Under the pieces are notes generated by a model. That model was not told the DNA's origin and did not search any database. It worked only from the letters and a program-made list of their open reading frames with translations. From Rhytidiadelphus loreus (Eukaryota; Streptophyta; Bryopsida; Hypnales; Hylocomiaceae): DNA of 64,000 nucleotides. This document shows, one piece after another, positions 24,801-35,828 of this stretch. Numbering within the stretch: the first letter of the stretch is position 1; the number at the start of each line of letters is the position of its first letter. The stretch spans positions 35,655,001 to 35,719,000 of the forward strand of contig OX344765.1 of assembly GCA_947034895.1 (NCBI GenBank), in the 5' to 3' direction. The translations under genes and the position numbers were made by a program.

Positions 24801-26261
24801 GTGTTTTGGATAATTAGTGTATTGTTGCAATTCACAAGCACTCAACCCAAGGAAAAAGGCTTTGGGACTTGTAAGCCCAATGATCCATCTTTTCTACATG
24901 TATTAATGCCATCATATTAGCTTAAATTAAAGTAATTTCAAATAGGATCATTGTGTAAAAACAATATAGTTCAAATGTAAAATAACCATTGGATGGTCAA
25001 TATTATTTATAAAAGTTTTTTTGAAGCAATGAAAATTTTGAAATCCTCTTTGAATTGCTCAAGACATCTATTAAAATATAACCCTCAAAATTAATTGTTG
25101 AAGTAATTCTTGACAAAATCAAAAAATCAAAAAACTAAATTTTGGGACAAAGATTGTTGATGGCTTGATTTAGCAAAGTCTTAGAATTTATTTAATTTGC
25201 TTCAAGATAATTATTAGAATTTCTACTAGAGCAATTATACATCAAAACACTCTTCTACTGTTGTATTTTGATGTCCCACAACTTTGGCAATGTCCTTGGT
25301 ATTAATTAAATTTTTTATGAAAAAAACTAGGAAAATACATCTCTTTTCATTGTACAAAATTATTAGATCGCTATAATATCAAGTGAAAAAGAATATTTTC
25401 CTCACTATAGATACTTCACACTCGAGTTCACACTTGATACAAGGAACTAGGAAATATCTAAACAATTAAGAATGTTGCTTTGTAAAGTCAATCATAAATT
25501 CAAGGATGTGTCTCAAAAAGATTTTTTTTGATATTTAAAGAATGGTGTAATTTACATGTTACACAATTATTAATTTATAATGGAGTAATCAAAGACAAGT
25601 TTACAAACAATGAAAAGTATAATAATAACTTGTATTGGTGAATAGGTGGGTTCTTTCTGAAAAAAGCGAAGATCCACACAAATCAAAAGCCATATACAAG
25701 GCACCTTTGGACACCCAAGTTTTTCCTTTCAATAACAAAATTGAAGACAAAGGCAAGAAGAAAAAGAAGTTGTCTAGTCGAGATGCTATTCTTATAAAGG
25801 CCAAGTCCATTGCAATAGAACCAAACACAATTAGTTTTGGGGAAGCATCATCAACCTCCTATAATGTACTAGAAACTTCAACCATAGAGTCCCAAAGCTC
25901 TAAAACTATTACTGTTGCAATGTGTCCAACAATTGTGGGAAATAGCAAATTTAGGATATCAAAAAATAACAATAATAATTATGTAGATAAAAATGATCAA
26001 GCCAACTCAAAAGTTGGTAGAGGGACCAAAGAGATGAAAGTTGTGCCTGGTAGGATCATTATTAATCAAGTATTAGCTGTAAGCAAAGACATTTTGAGGG
26101 CCAAGCATTTTGAAAGCACAACTTCATTTGGATCACATCCTAAAATGATATTTGTAGGTCCCAATCTGTCGGTAAAGAGGATTCCAATTTGTATTTCTTA
26201 TCAAACACTTAATGCTGAAGCTCTAATTCAAAAGTCTCCAACTTTAGCAAAAGTTGGATAG
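21813..26261 (+). CDS. VASH: Vasohibin-like tubulin tyrosine carboxypeptidase (10 exons, 457 aa)
   Basis: Exons: 21813-21845, 22063-22248, 22475-22570, 23070-23132, 23326-23385, 23766-23869, 24103-24184, 24554-24634, 24818-24870, 25646-26261, all with GT-AG introns and one continuous frame. Residues about 50-235 align by eye with animal vasohibins: KLRPLARIMDTARM, PIKCVEAVFVALYLT, ERVPLGFKTKLYGQ, YQHIVLLV, FGISRCPDLM, HIVLKVRVGLP. The Cys-His-Ser triad is Cys115, His150 and Ser167; the 35- and 17-residue spacings equal those of human VASH1 (Cys169, His204, Ser221), and the substrate-contacting Lys and Arg beside Cys and Ser are kept. The family removes the C-terminal tyrosine of alpha-tubulin in the cytoplasm. 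The last exon encodes a long lysine- and asparagine-rich tail of about 200 residues, longer than in animal proteins. The first exon (11 aa) is the least certain. The acceptor of exon 3 at 22475 was chosen by phase and alignment. Confidence 0.87.
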
Positions 26262-26381
26262 ATATTTTTTTAGTATAGAACTTTTATGCAAAGTTGGATT
26301 TTTTAGTGTAACTACTTATTAATTTTGGTGTTGTAATGTGAAAATTTATTCTTGATTTTAACACACTATTTAAATAGTCAA

Positions 26382-26387
26382 AATAAA
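26382..26387 (+). terminator. Candidate poly(A) signal of the vasohibin-like gene
   Basis: AATAAA lies about 120 bases after the stop codon at 26261, in a suitable position for a plant gene. AT-rich DNA makes chance matches common, so this is tentative. Confidence 0.35.
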
Positions 26388-27699
26388 ATTTGAAGCATAA
26401 TTTTTTCGCTTTTGTTCCCACATTACAATTCCATCATATACATTTTTGAAGTATTGTGCAATTATGAAGGTTTGAATTTTTATTTGTAGGAGATTTTGTT
26501 AAAAAAGAATTGTGGAGTAAAAAATGGTAATATTTTGGTCCTGAATAAGTGTACGATATCCATTAGTTTGTCAATACACTTTACATTGCTTTATTCTTTT
26601 ATTTTTTTTCTTTGCAAGCTTACAAACAACTATATGTTGGTAGCCATGCTAATCTAATAAGAAGTATAATGAAAATTATCATTTGAGAGTTGAATAAAGA
26701 GTGCATGAAATTTACCAAAGAATGTGTGGCATATAAATCAAAGTATTAGCAAGGACATGAATAGACCACAAATTAATCTCATCCTTACAAAATTAAGGTT
26801 GGAGTACCCAATTATATATATAATTTCATTAATCTAAAATCTTTGGCAATGATTTATCACTATCTATAAATGTACACCTAAGTAAGCACTAGATTTTATA
26901 TAGATTTTAGATCGCCTAAAAATAAAACAATTCCTTCTTTGTTTTTTTTGAAGCAATTCAAATTTATTTGCTAGTGTGAACATGGAATAAGACACAAATC
27001 AAGTGAATATGACTTTAGCAAGAAAAAAATCATTCTAGAATCCAAATTTGTTCTTACATTGTGAAATAACACATATTTAAGGAATATTGATATTTTGTCT
27101 TCAATTGCTAAGAAGACTCTAAAATTGATAGGCGATGCATTGGAAGATGAATGTATCAATTTTGGCTTCCTTATCTTCTTACATTCTACTATAATTATGT
27201 AAAATATGACATCAACTTTCAATAATATGAATAAAATGTTATGTGTATGTATTCTTAACTTCTAATGCAAGAATTATTTATTTATTTCAATATTTGACCA
27301 TATGATTTTGGGTCTTATGATTTTGAGTCTTAGAATCTTTTGTCCAAAATATTTTATTAGCTTTTAGTTTTATGACCTTTTGTTTTTATCCAATATAGCT
27401 TAAAATATTTGATTGAAGTTACTAATTCTAACAAATTTTGCATAAGATTTTCCATTCGGCAAAAGAAATATATTAAATGTATCAAATATAATTGTTATGG
27501 AATCTAGCTAAATTAATTAGTTTTCCTCCTTAAATTTCCTATAAATTTATAATTAGACCAAAATATGTATTGAAATTTGATAGTAGTAGTCCACAAAAGA
27601 CAACTAAATTTCTAAAAATAATTCTATAATGTATTTGAAAATCAATTCCATCTTAGAACTATTAGCGATTCAATTTGTCTTCTATCTTGTACTTATTTC

Positions 27700-28077
27700 T
27701 ACTTTACAATTTTTTTGATGATGAAAATGAAGTTTCTTTATTAATTATTTTTTCCTAGCTCTGAAATCAATTCTCCAATATAATATTTTTAATTTAAGAT
27801 CTGTATTGCAAAAAATTTAAGTTAAAGAAGATTCAAAGCCTTAAAATCTGGTCATACAACGTGGATGAAAAATAATTTTTTCACTTTAAACGCACATATC
27901 TTGCAATTTACATTGTCACAGTTTCTAAATTTTTTTTCCACAATTTCATACTAGTTCAAAACAAGATCTTAAAGTTAGATATGCAAAGAAATAATTTTTT
28001 AAGAATTTTGCACTTTGCAAGATATGGTAGTGTTGAGTGTTTTTTTACTAGAAAAAGGCCTTGGTCCTTCGGGGGTT
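27700..28077 (+). repeat. Dispersed repeat family A, copy 3
   Basis: This is the most complete copy for comparison with 1-352. It carries 'aatcaattctcc', 'aaaatttaagttaaag', 'acatatcttgcaattt', 'catactagtt', 'gttagatatg' and the terminal GGCCTTGGTCCTTCGGGGGTTAA. The relationship extends upstream to about 27600. No coding sequence is visible. Confidence 0.6.
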
Positions 28078-28589
28078 AATGTGAAGTACTTAAGGTAGAG
28101 AACAAGGGAACCAAAAAATGTTACTCAATCAAATGTTCCATTGATGTACATTTTCTAATGTACCTACAATAAAAGAATTTTTTTGCCAATAAACTTTGAT
28201 CCATGAGAACAACATTTAACCCTAAAATTTTTGGAAGGATGTAAAATATCCTTGGGACGAATGAAAATCATGATTTCATCCATTATTTTCTTGAATATTG
28301 TCAAAATTGATACAAGGTTTGAGGAGTACCTCATAGAGCACTGCATAGAAAATATAATATAATTCAATTATTGCATCTTTTGAATATATTGTGAAGAAAT
28401 GTCAACTTTCAACCAAAATGTTGTGGATTTTCAAAGGGGGGTCCACATCCCATTTGTTGTTCATTTTTCCAAAAGGGGTACAAACTATCACCCAATGACC
28501 CACCTACTTGGTCACCCGGTCTTCCACTTAGTCAGCCCTCCTTTGTATTTTTGGTAGGCAGTTTTGATACCATTTAATATGAATTATTT

Positions 28590-28870
28590 TGTTTGTGCAT
28601 CTCCATATTTGTATCTTGTATTCCATATCCGTATTTGAAGTCTCTCTATATCTTGTATTCTATATCCCTATCCACAGTCCATATACATATATGTATTTGA
28701 TGGCCAAGATCGTTTCCAATCAACGGTGGATGTTTTTTGAAGATAAATAGCATCAGGGAAGGGGAAAAAAAAATTCTTGAGAGAGATCAACAACTCTCAA
28801 TTTTTCTAGAGAAGAGGGGTGGTGGTGGTGAAAAAACAAATGTTTGCATCTTTTTGGTACATTGATGGAT
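28590..28870 (+). repeat. Dispersed repeat family B, copy 2 (MITE-free)
   Basis: It carries the same ordered landmarks as 17040-17640: TATCTTGTATTC and CCATATCC-type units, 'ccaagatcgttt', 'gcatcagggaagg', 'gatcaacaactct' and 'tgtttgcatctttttgg'. The junction near 28736 corresponds to the site occupied by the 242-bp element in copy 1. Confidence 0.55.
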
Positions 28871-29303
28871 CAAGTATTTCTTGAAACAACCTAAATGAGA
28901 AAAAATGGTGAAGTTGAATCCATAATCACCGGGTATTGTATTTTGGCAATTTGTGCTTTGTGCTTGGAATTTTGAATTTAAGCCCCCCAAAAGGTCTTTT
29001 TTTAAAATTTGAATTCAAATAATGACATGAAGTTTATCAACTCTAGTTTCTAGTACAATTCAAAAATTTCAAAAATTCCTAAACTTGAATATTTTGTTGC
29101 AATTTGAACTTTAGGCCTATTACTTTGGAGTGATGATTTTTGAATTTTCAAATGCTCATCAAAAAAAAAACTACATCATGGTGCTCTACATTATAATATA
29201 CACCTATGGAAAAATTTCAATTTCTTAAAGCATACTTTGTATTTAATATGAGTTTGTTTCACTTCTTACTCAAAAATTTATAGTAATTTCAAATTTCTAC
29301 CTT

Positions 29304-29862
29304 GGGAGGTGCACTTAGTTCTACTACATAAACCACATGTGAACAAGTGGTTTCTAATAAACTATAATTTCAACCTAAAGTTTTGAGCATTGTTTAATAA
29401 TGACTATAGCTTTCTATTGCCAAAATTTCCAATTCAAATAAAATATGAAATGATTTCTAGAAGAGGTTGAAAATGAACTAAAATGTCATGTTTTTCAACT
29501 CAAATAATTATAGAGAACACATTTAGATGACCATTGAATCAATATTCAACTCGAAATCAACTTTCAAAAGAGAGTTATTCTTAGGAATTTTTTGTTCATT
29601 TTTTAGACAAATTTTTCTTATATAATATAGGGGTATGAATGTTATTTTTTAGTTCTACAATGTATCTTTTTACTTCAAAAATTTGTAACTAATTATTATT
29701 AACAAATAAAAATATTGATAATTCAAAACAGAAACTTTCAAAGTAGGAAAATCTATTCATATTTTATTTATTTATATTTAATATTCAAAAAGTATATAGG
29801 GGGTCCAAAGTTTTGTTCGCACATGGTTTCTAATAGACATTGTAAGTGATCCCCCCCCCCCC
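29304..29862. mobile_element. MITE-like element, ~550 bp family, copy 2
   Basis: This is a near-full-length match to 15292-15843. The left end reads GGGAGGTGCACTTAG and continues to AAACCACATGTGAACAA. The reverse complement of the right end reads GGGGATCACTTA and continues to AAACCATGTGCGAACAA. The right end runs into a homopolymer of C, so its exact last base is uncertain. There is no coding capacity. Confidence 0.65.
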
Positions 29863-30031
29863 AAGATTTCCATAGAAAAAAAATCTGAAATTTTTATCCC
29901 TTGTAGAAGTCATGTACTTACATCTCTAAAACTAATCAATATTATTTTATTCATATATAATTGTAGAATGAAAGCTTATAAAGAGAGGAATTTCAAGGTT
30001 TGGAAATGCAACAAAAGATAGTGAGGTTGTC

Positions 30032-30388
30032 ATTAGAGAAAAAATGAGGCCTCCGGAGGGCTCCTCCAATAGCAACTGAACTACCCTTCCATCTTTTTTT
30101 CCCCTAAAATTGCCCACCTCAAACCTGCAGTTTTTAACACTGCAAGTGGCACATGAACCCAGTTTTACATTTTTTTTTTCTCAAAAAATAAAATAAAATA
30201 TAGTCGCAAGAAAAAAACTGAAAAAAAAATTAAAAAAAATTTTAGTCGCTGGGGCTGATTGCTCTGGTGATATTCACCCAAGCTAACTTTCATCTGCAAC
30301 TAGATTCCGGCCAGGGACTTCTTTGAAAACAATAGCCTTGTCTAGTCACTCCAAAGCAGCCCTCTGGAAGCCTCATTTTTTCTCTAAT
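30032..30388. mobile_element. ~357-bp inverted-repeat element with GC-rich ends
   Basis: The left end ATTAGAGAAAAAATGAGGCC is repeated inverted at the right end as GCCTCATTTTTTCTCTAAT. The match continues inward, less exactly, to CCGGAGGGCT and AGCCCTCTGG. The interior is non-coding, with a poly-A/poly-T-rich middle. It fits a MITE. No clear target duplication is seen. Confidence 0.6.
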
Positions 30389-31051
30389 ATCACATGGTCA
30401 TAGGTTCCATCATCAAATGCAATGGAGAATATATATAAGAGCACTTGAAGTTATTTATCTCATGACAATAGGCTTAGTCATTACATGATTGTTGAAGGAT
30501 TATATTTTAGTACTCCTATGAGCCTTCTATAGGGGTGAGAATTTTTTTAAAAACTTGTTCTCTATTATAGACTGCTAATTTTGTATTTCATCACTTCACA
30601 TCTTGTGTTCAAAGTCTTTGGATTCCGAATATGAATTCCAAATCTTTCAATATTATCATCCATTTAAAATAATTTATTCATGTATTTTCATGGAGGCACA
30701 AATTTGGAACTCCAAATTTTTACCCTCCAAAACACGACTCATAGGTCTACCCTAAGTGATGTCAAATTTGACAAGAGTTAAGTCAGTTTTATCAAAATGT
30801 GCCACGTGTCATCATGTGATTCGTTTAAAAAGGATGTGTACCTTTCAAAGTTTGACGTGGAATTTCAATTTCAGTGAGTCCGTTATACAACCGCGGCACG
30901 GGTTTAGGAGAGACTAACCGGGGTATCTAAGACCGTGAAGCTGGGACGATCCATAGAAATGGTCTCGCTTTTGCTCCGCGCGCTGCAGGCCTGTCTGCTT
31001 TGAAACAAGCTCCCCTTCCTCGGAGATTTGAAAATTTTCAAACGGTTGGCG

Positions 31052-33452
31052 ATGGCGGATGGTCGAGAGCACGCCGCACCTGCGAATTCGGCTGCCGTGG
31101 GCGACGCAGCGCAAACCCACAACGATGCCGCTCTCGTCGATTTCCTCTCTTCTCTCAACGATTATACGCCCACTGTACTACTTTCTTTCTGGGTTTTACG
31201 TTTGGTTTCTCTGTTCTGCGTGTTGATGGTCTGCACACTTCCATATTATTATGATTATAAATGTGGTGAATGAGAGAAGTCTAGTGATTTCTTGTGATAA
31301 TTCGCTCGAAGAAAAGAAATGATGTTTTGGTGGCGATCGGGTGTTTCAATGATGTAGTATTGATTATGGTTTAATCTAGGGTTCTGATTTCCTGTCTTTT
31401 AAACGATTACATGGTTACTATTACAAGGGTTCACTATTACACGCCCACGATTACACCTTTGCTCTGCTTTCTGGGTTTATGAGTAGTTTTTTCAGTTCTG
31501 TGTATTTGTGGTCTGCTCACTTTGTGATGTTGGTCTAGTTCTAATTGTAGTCATGGAGAATCATTCTATTGCCTATGAGAATTCGGGCAAAGGATCCGGT
31601 TTCTGTGTTATGGTGGCGATCGGATATGTCATGATGATTTTTTTGTTAGGGTTTTCTTAGAGTTGTGATTTAGGCTTTGGAATTGTTGCTTTAGTTCTAA
31701 TTTCGGCCGAGGAGGAAATTCTAATACTTCGTGTTTTTTGTGGTGTTTCGTTCAAAAGAGTGTGGTTTCTGTTTTTATCGTGGTGATCGGGAAAATTTCG
31801 TGATGAAATTTTGATTAGGTTTTTTCCGAGGGTTGTGATTTGGTGATTTGGAATTGAGTCTTTTCCTTTTTTCAACTTTGTTGTAGATTCCTGATGAACT
31901 TGCTGAGCATTACTTGAGCAGAAGCGGATTTCAATGCCCCGACAAGTGTGTGTAAGTGTATTTTTCCCCTGCTCTTGTGGTTTCCGTTTTTCTTCCTGTC
32001 CTTTCTGCTTTCAAGCTTCAGGTGTAGGGCTTTGTTTTATTGGTGGTGGTTCTTGACTTTGAATATGATATTAGGGCTGTAATATTTTGTTAACTGATGA
32101 TGCAGGACAAGACTTGTATCTATCGCTGCGCAGAAGTTTGTTGGAGAAATTGCCAGTGACGCCCTCCAGTAAAGTGCTTAAAAACCTGTTGAGTCTCCAG
32201 TGGCAATGATACATCCCATTGTCTTTGATTCAATTTTTTCCTTCTTGTTCTTGTCAGTTTAGCAATCCTCAGGATTTTAGATTCGTCTTCATAACATTTC
32301 TAGCGAGATCCCTCTGCCTTCTGCAAATATAGAAACCCTTTTAGTGAGGTGTGAATGACCAGTTCAGTACTAAAAATCACTTCCCAGGGAATTACGGGTG
32401 AGCTATTCTATCCCTTGGTGAGGCATCGCAAAGGCCGAAGTGATGAAATCTCTGGGGTTTAGTATGTTATGCTTATTGCATATCACAATCTAATATGTGG
32501 TGAGTGGTGTGATAGGTACTGCAAAATTCGTCAGACTGCTCTTGCCAAGGACAAGAAAGGCCATGTGCAAGCTAAGGTTTGCTATGCCAAATATGATGAC
32601 CTTTTCTCTGTGTTTGTGGCACAAACTCAAGATCATTAAACGTTTATTTTATCAAGTGATTTGACCATGACGAGTACGATATTTGGGGGATGTCCGCAGG
32701 AGAAGCGACTGGTGTTAACCACAGAAGATTTGTCACAAGCATTACGTGAGGTTTGGAACTGAACTTATTCTAAGAACTGGAATTGGAATTCCTGTATTTC
32801 TTTAGCAGTATTCAACAGATGGGAACTTTTTGTCGTTCAATTTTTTTTTTTAATGTTTTTTTTGGCCAACTCGTGAAATTGCTTGATTGATTCTAGTGAT
32901 ATAAATTTGATCTCATTTGAATTATATTCGTCATAATATGATCAATCCAATTGGTCTTTTCACACCAAGAATCCCTAGTCCTTTAGTGGTGAACCACCGC
33001 TTTTGGCAGGCAATATTGTCCTTACTGTATATAGACACAAAAGTAACGGGATCAACCGTGCTATTACCACTGTATAGTCTTGATCTTTAAGATGAAGCAC
33101 TGGTTTTTATTAAGTTAACTGGGTTTTTTTAAGCCAAGAATTTTAGTGCATTTAGTTTTTTTAACATCTGGAAAAGCCTTCTACTGTTTAGTATTTCAAT
33201 GCATATTTGTGGGACATCATTGTATCTTTGGTGCTCTATGTAGACTAAGTGGTCAGCTGTTAAAATTTGCAGATCACTTTTCATGAATATAGTGGTTGAA
33301 CTTGAAGTGGAGTCTCGTGCTTGTGATTCATTTGCATCCCATTTTACTAAGTTACTACGTTTGTTTTGCAGTATGGAGTTAACTTACAACGGCAGGAGTA
33401 TTTCGCTGACTCTATTGCCGCAGGAACCACCAAAGAGAAGATTGGCGATTGA
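31052..33452 (+). CDS. TAF10: TBP-associated factor 10, TFIID/SAGA subunit (6 exons, 147 aa, complete)
   Basis: Exons: 31052-31174, 31887-31951, 32106-32168, 32516-32576, 32700-32750, 33372-33452. All introns are GT-AG and the frame is continuous to TGA at 33450-33452. TAF10 is a histone-fold subunit shared by TFIID and SAGA-type coactivators and acts in the nucleus. The exon-2 to exon-6 part is highly conserved: IPDELAEHYLSRSGFQCPD, RLVSIAAQKFVGEIASDAL, a lysine-rich linker, LVLTTEDLSQALREYGVNL and QEYFADS. Its length is close to plant TAF10 proteins. The first 41 residues (start MADGREH, then alanine-rich) are variable, as usual for the family. The ATG at 31052 is the first in frame. The gene stands alone between AT-rich repeat regions. 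Confidence 0.95.
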
Positions 33453-33900
33453 TACTTTACTGAAGTCTTACAATCTGTAATATAAAATTATGCCACAACA
33501 AATGTCTTGCCTGTATCGGCGCACATGATACATTAGTTGTTGGTTCACTTGGGATTCCCTCCTTTTTGTGGATACTGTTCTCCAGGAATTATTTTTAATT
33601 CTGATGTTCAAGCTGAATTCAGAAGTTGATACTTGGCACATTGTGCGTATTGAGCGAGTCTTAATCTCGCCGTCGATCAATTCATATGTCGACCCATTTC
33701 TTTGAGCTCGACCGAGGAGAGGCAAAAGCAGCAGACGTTGTGACCTCTTTTTTTTGGAAGGTTACCACACCTGAGCATCAAAACGTATCTGAATAAGCAT
33801 TTGGGCGTGGTTCGCACTATTAAAGTATCTTATTGTTTGTTGGTTCTTGGCAGTTGAAAGAGGATTCCAGATTCTCTTAGCATGTACTTTTCAGATATTG

Positions 33901-33906
33901 AATAAA
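33901..33906 (+). terminator. Candidate poly(A) signal of TAF10
   Basis: AATAAA occurs about 450 bases after the TGA. It is the first canonical hexamer downstream. It implies a rather long 3' untranslated region, so the assignment is tentative. Confidence 0.3.
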
Positions 33907-34251
33907 TCATGAATTTTCAAACCATTGAACATAGTTATTCCGAATTTGACCCTAGGCTCTCATTTACATCATGTACATTTTAGAATGATTCTATTATGGT
34001 TGGTTTTGCAACTTGTTTGCAATTGGGGGTGGTTACCTTAATATTCTTGCATTCATGATATCAATGGAATATTTAAAGTGTGTAAGCCATAGTTTGTTCT
34101 TTTTGTTGACTCTAGATACAAGAGGACAAGGCTTTGCATTGATGAAAGACACTTATAATTAAGTTGGAGTAGGAACTTTTTTGAAAATTAAACTAGTACT
34201 ATAGAAACATAGTATAGTTTGTGGACATAGTTGTTTATTTTTTATGTAGGC

Positions 34252-34369
34252 ATAAGGTGTGAGACCCTATTTGTACTAGTTATTAAAAGTGAAAGCATTT
34301 GTTCTTAATTAAATTTTCTGCAAAGGGTCTCATACCTTATATTATATATAGTATATAAGGTAAGAGACC
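34252..34369. repeat. Inverted-repeat cluster with a 44-base near-perfect hairpin
   Basis: The word ATAAGGTGTGAGACCCT at 34252 occurs inverted at 34325-34340 and again forward at 34355-34369. The last two form a hairpin at 34326-34369 with 16-base arms (one mismatch) and a 12-base AT loop. No gene or element could be tied to it. Confidence 0.5.
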
Positions 34370-35828
34370 TGTTAGTACATGTCATTCTTATGTGGCTATT
34401 GAAGTGGCTCCTAATAATCACATTTTGTCTAATCTTCTAATACATTTGATTTTGCACCAAATGTCTTGGATTGCAAGTTGGAACAACTTTCATATAATTG
34501 ACAAAAATTGAGATTTCATATAGAAAGAATTTTATAATAAGAGCTTTAGGAAAATCATGACCACTACGTAAAACCTCAATCATTGTGTTGGTGGTGAGAT
34601 GAAACCATAAGCAAAAGAAAAACTTCAAGTTTACAATAGTTTACACCCTATTGGATTTTCAACAACAAATTATATACAATTATTCAAAGTGGACACTTAA
34701 ACAATGAAATTAAAGGGTTCATTTTTTTTTGTTGCTTGATGCATATTGTAACAAACATTTTAAGCTAAGGATGATAGATGTGTGACATAAAATGCATTAT
34801 GTAGAAGTGGAAAGAGAAGGTCACAATCTTTCATCTAAGAAAGGTAGTACAAAAAAACTTGTGTGCATTGAAGTTCAAAATTTTGAAAGTTCTCCTATGT
34901 TTATAGAAATTGAACTTCATTACTTGTGGTGAACTCTAATTTTTTTTTTCAAGCTATGTACCCAAAGTACAAGACCCCCCCCCCATCTCAAGTCCAATTT
35001 CAACATTCCAATGTAAAATTTCAAAGTTTTGACTCCAATGCACATCAATTTCTTGTGACAAAAACATTAGTTTGTACACTATAGTGTGCAAAATCTCCAA
35101 TATAGATTAATCATTTTAGAATTTCTTTTTAGTATATCTACAAGTGTATTAGAAATTGGAACAACTCCTTTAATTTCAGCTTCAAATTCTTTAAAATGGA
35201 TATTCCAAAATACTTTTGTCTCCAAAAATCTCAAGTGTAATATAATATTGAAAATTAGTGTATCCTAAAACCAACTTCAATTCTAAATAAAGTTATCTAA
35301 ATTTGGAATTTAAATTATGTAAATCAAGAATATGGACAACCATGTCAAACTACCATGTCTACTGGAAATAAAGCCAATCATCATTGATACTAAAATCAAC
35401 ATGAGTCTACAAACTTTGTTGGTTTTGTAGTTGGCTTCAATGTACACACCAAATATTTTGTATTCATCTAAGCTCCCTTTTGAAATAGTATATACATACC
35501 AAACATGGAATAAAAAATCATGCACTGACTATTCTTTGTACCTCTCTGCTAGGAAGTATATTCTATATTAGCACTAAATACCTTTGGGAGTCTAAGTGAC
35601 ATGTCTTCTCTTCCCAAAGCCTTCTTGGATATCTAAGCAACAAGGTACCTAGATTTCCCACTGTAGTTATAGAAGAGTATAGTTGAAATAGACTACGGTA
35701 GTATATGATAGTACTAGACATCTTATTAACGCATCAATTTGAATTCCCAACCACTTCACAAAAAATCATAAGTGTGCCATGATCAAAACTCATTAATCAA
35801 AGCATGGTGCCTCACCTTCTTAAATCAA

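Larger units (their letters stand above)
26262..31051. other. AT-rich intergenic region with several repeats and two MITEs
   Basis: Apart from repeat family A copy 3, family B copy 2 and the two inverted-repeat elements listed separately, I see no gene. A run of 12 C occurs at 29851-29862. The last 150 bases before 31052 are GC-richer and free of repeats, as expected for the TAF10 promoter and leader. Confidence 0.6.
33453..35828. other. TAF10 3' flank and AT-rich intergenic DNA
   Basis: It contains a candidate poly(A) signal, an inverted-repeat cluster at 34252-34369 and a run of C at 34975-34983. I see no gene. The last 300 bases are the downstream side of the gag-like ORF and show no protease, integrase or reverse-transcriptase remnant. 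Confidence 0.6.
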
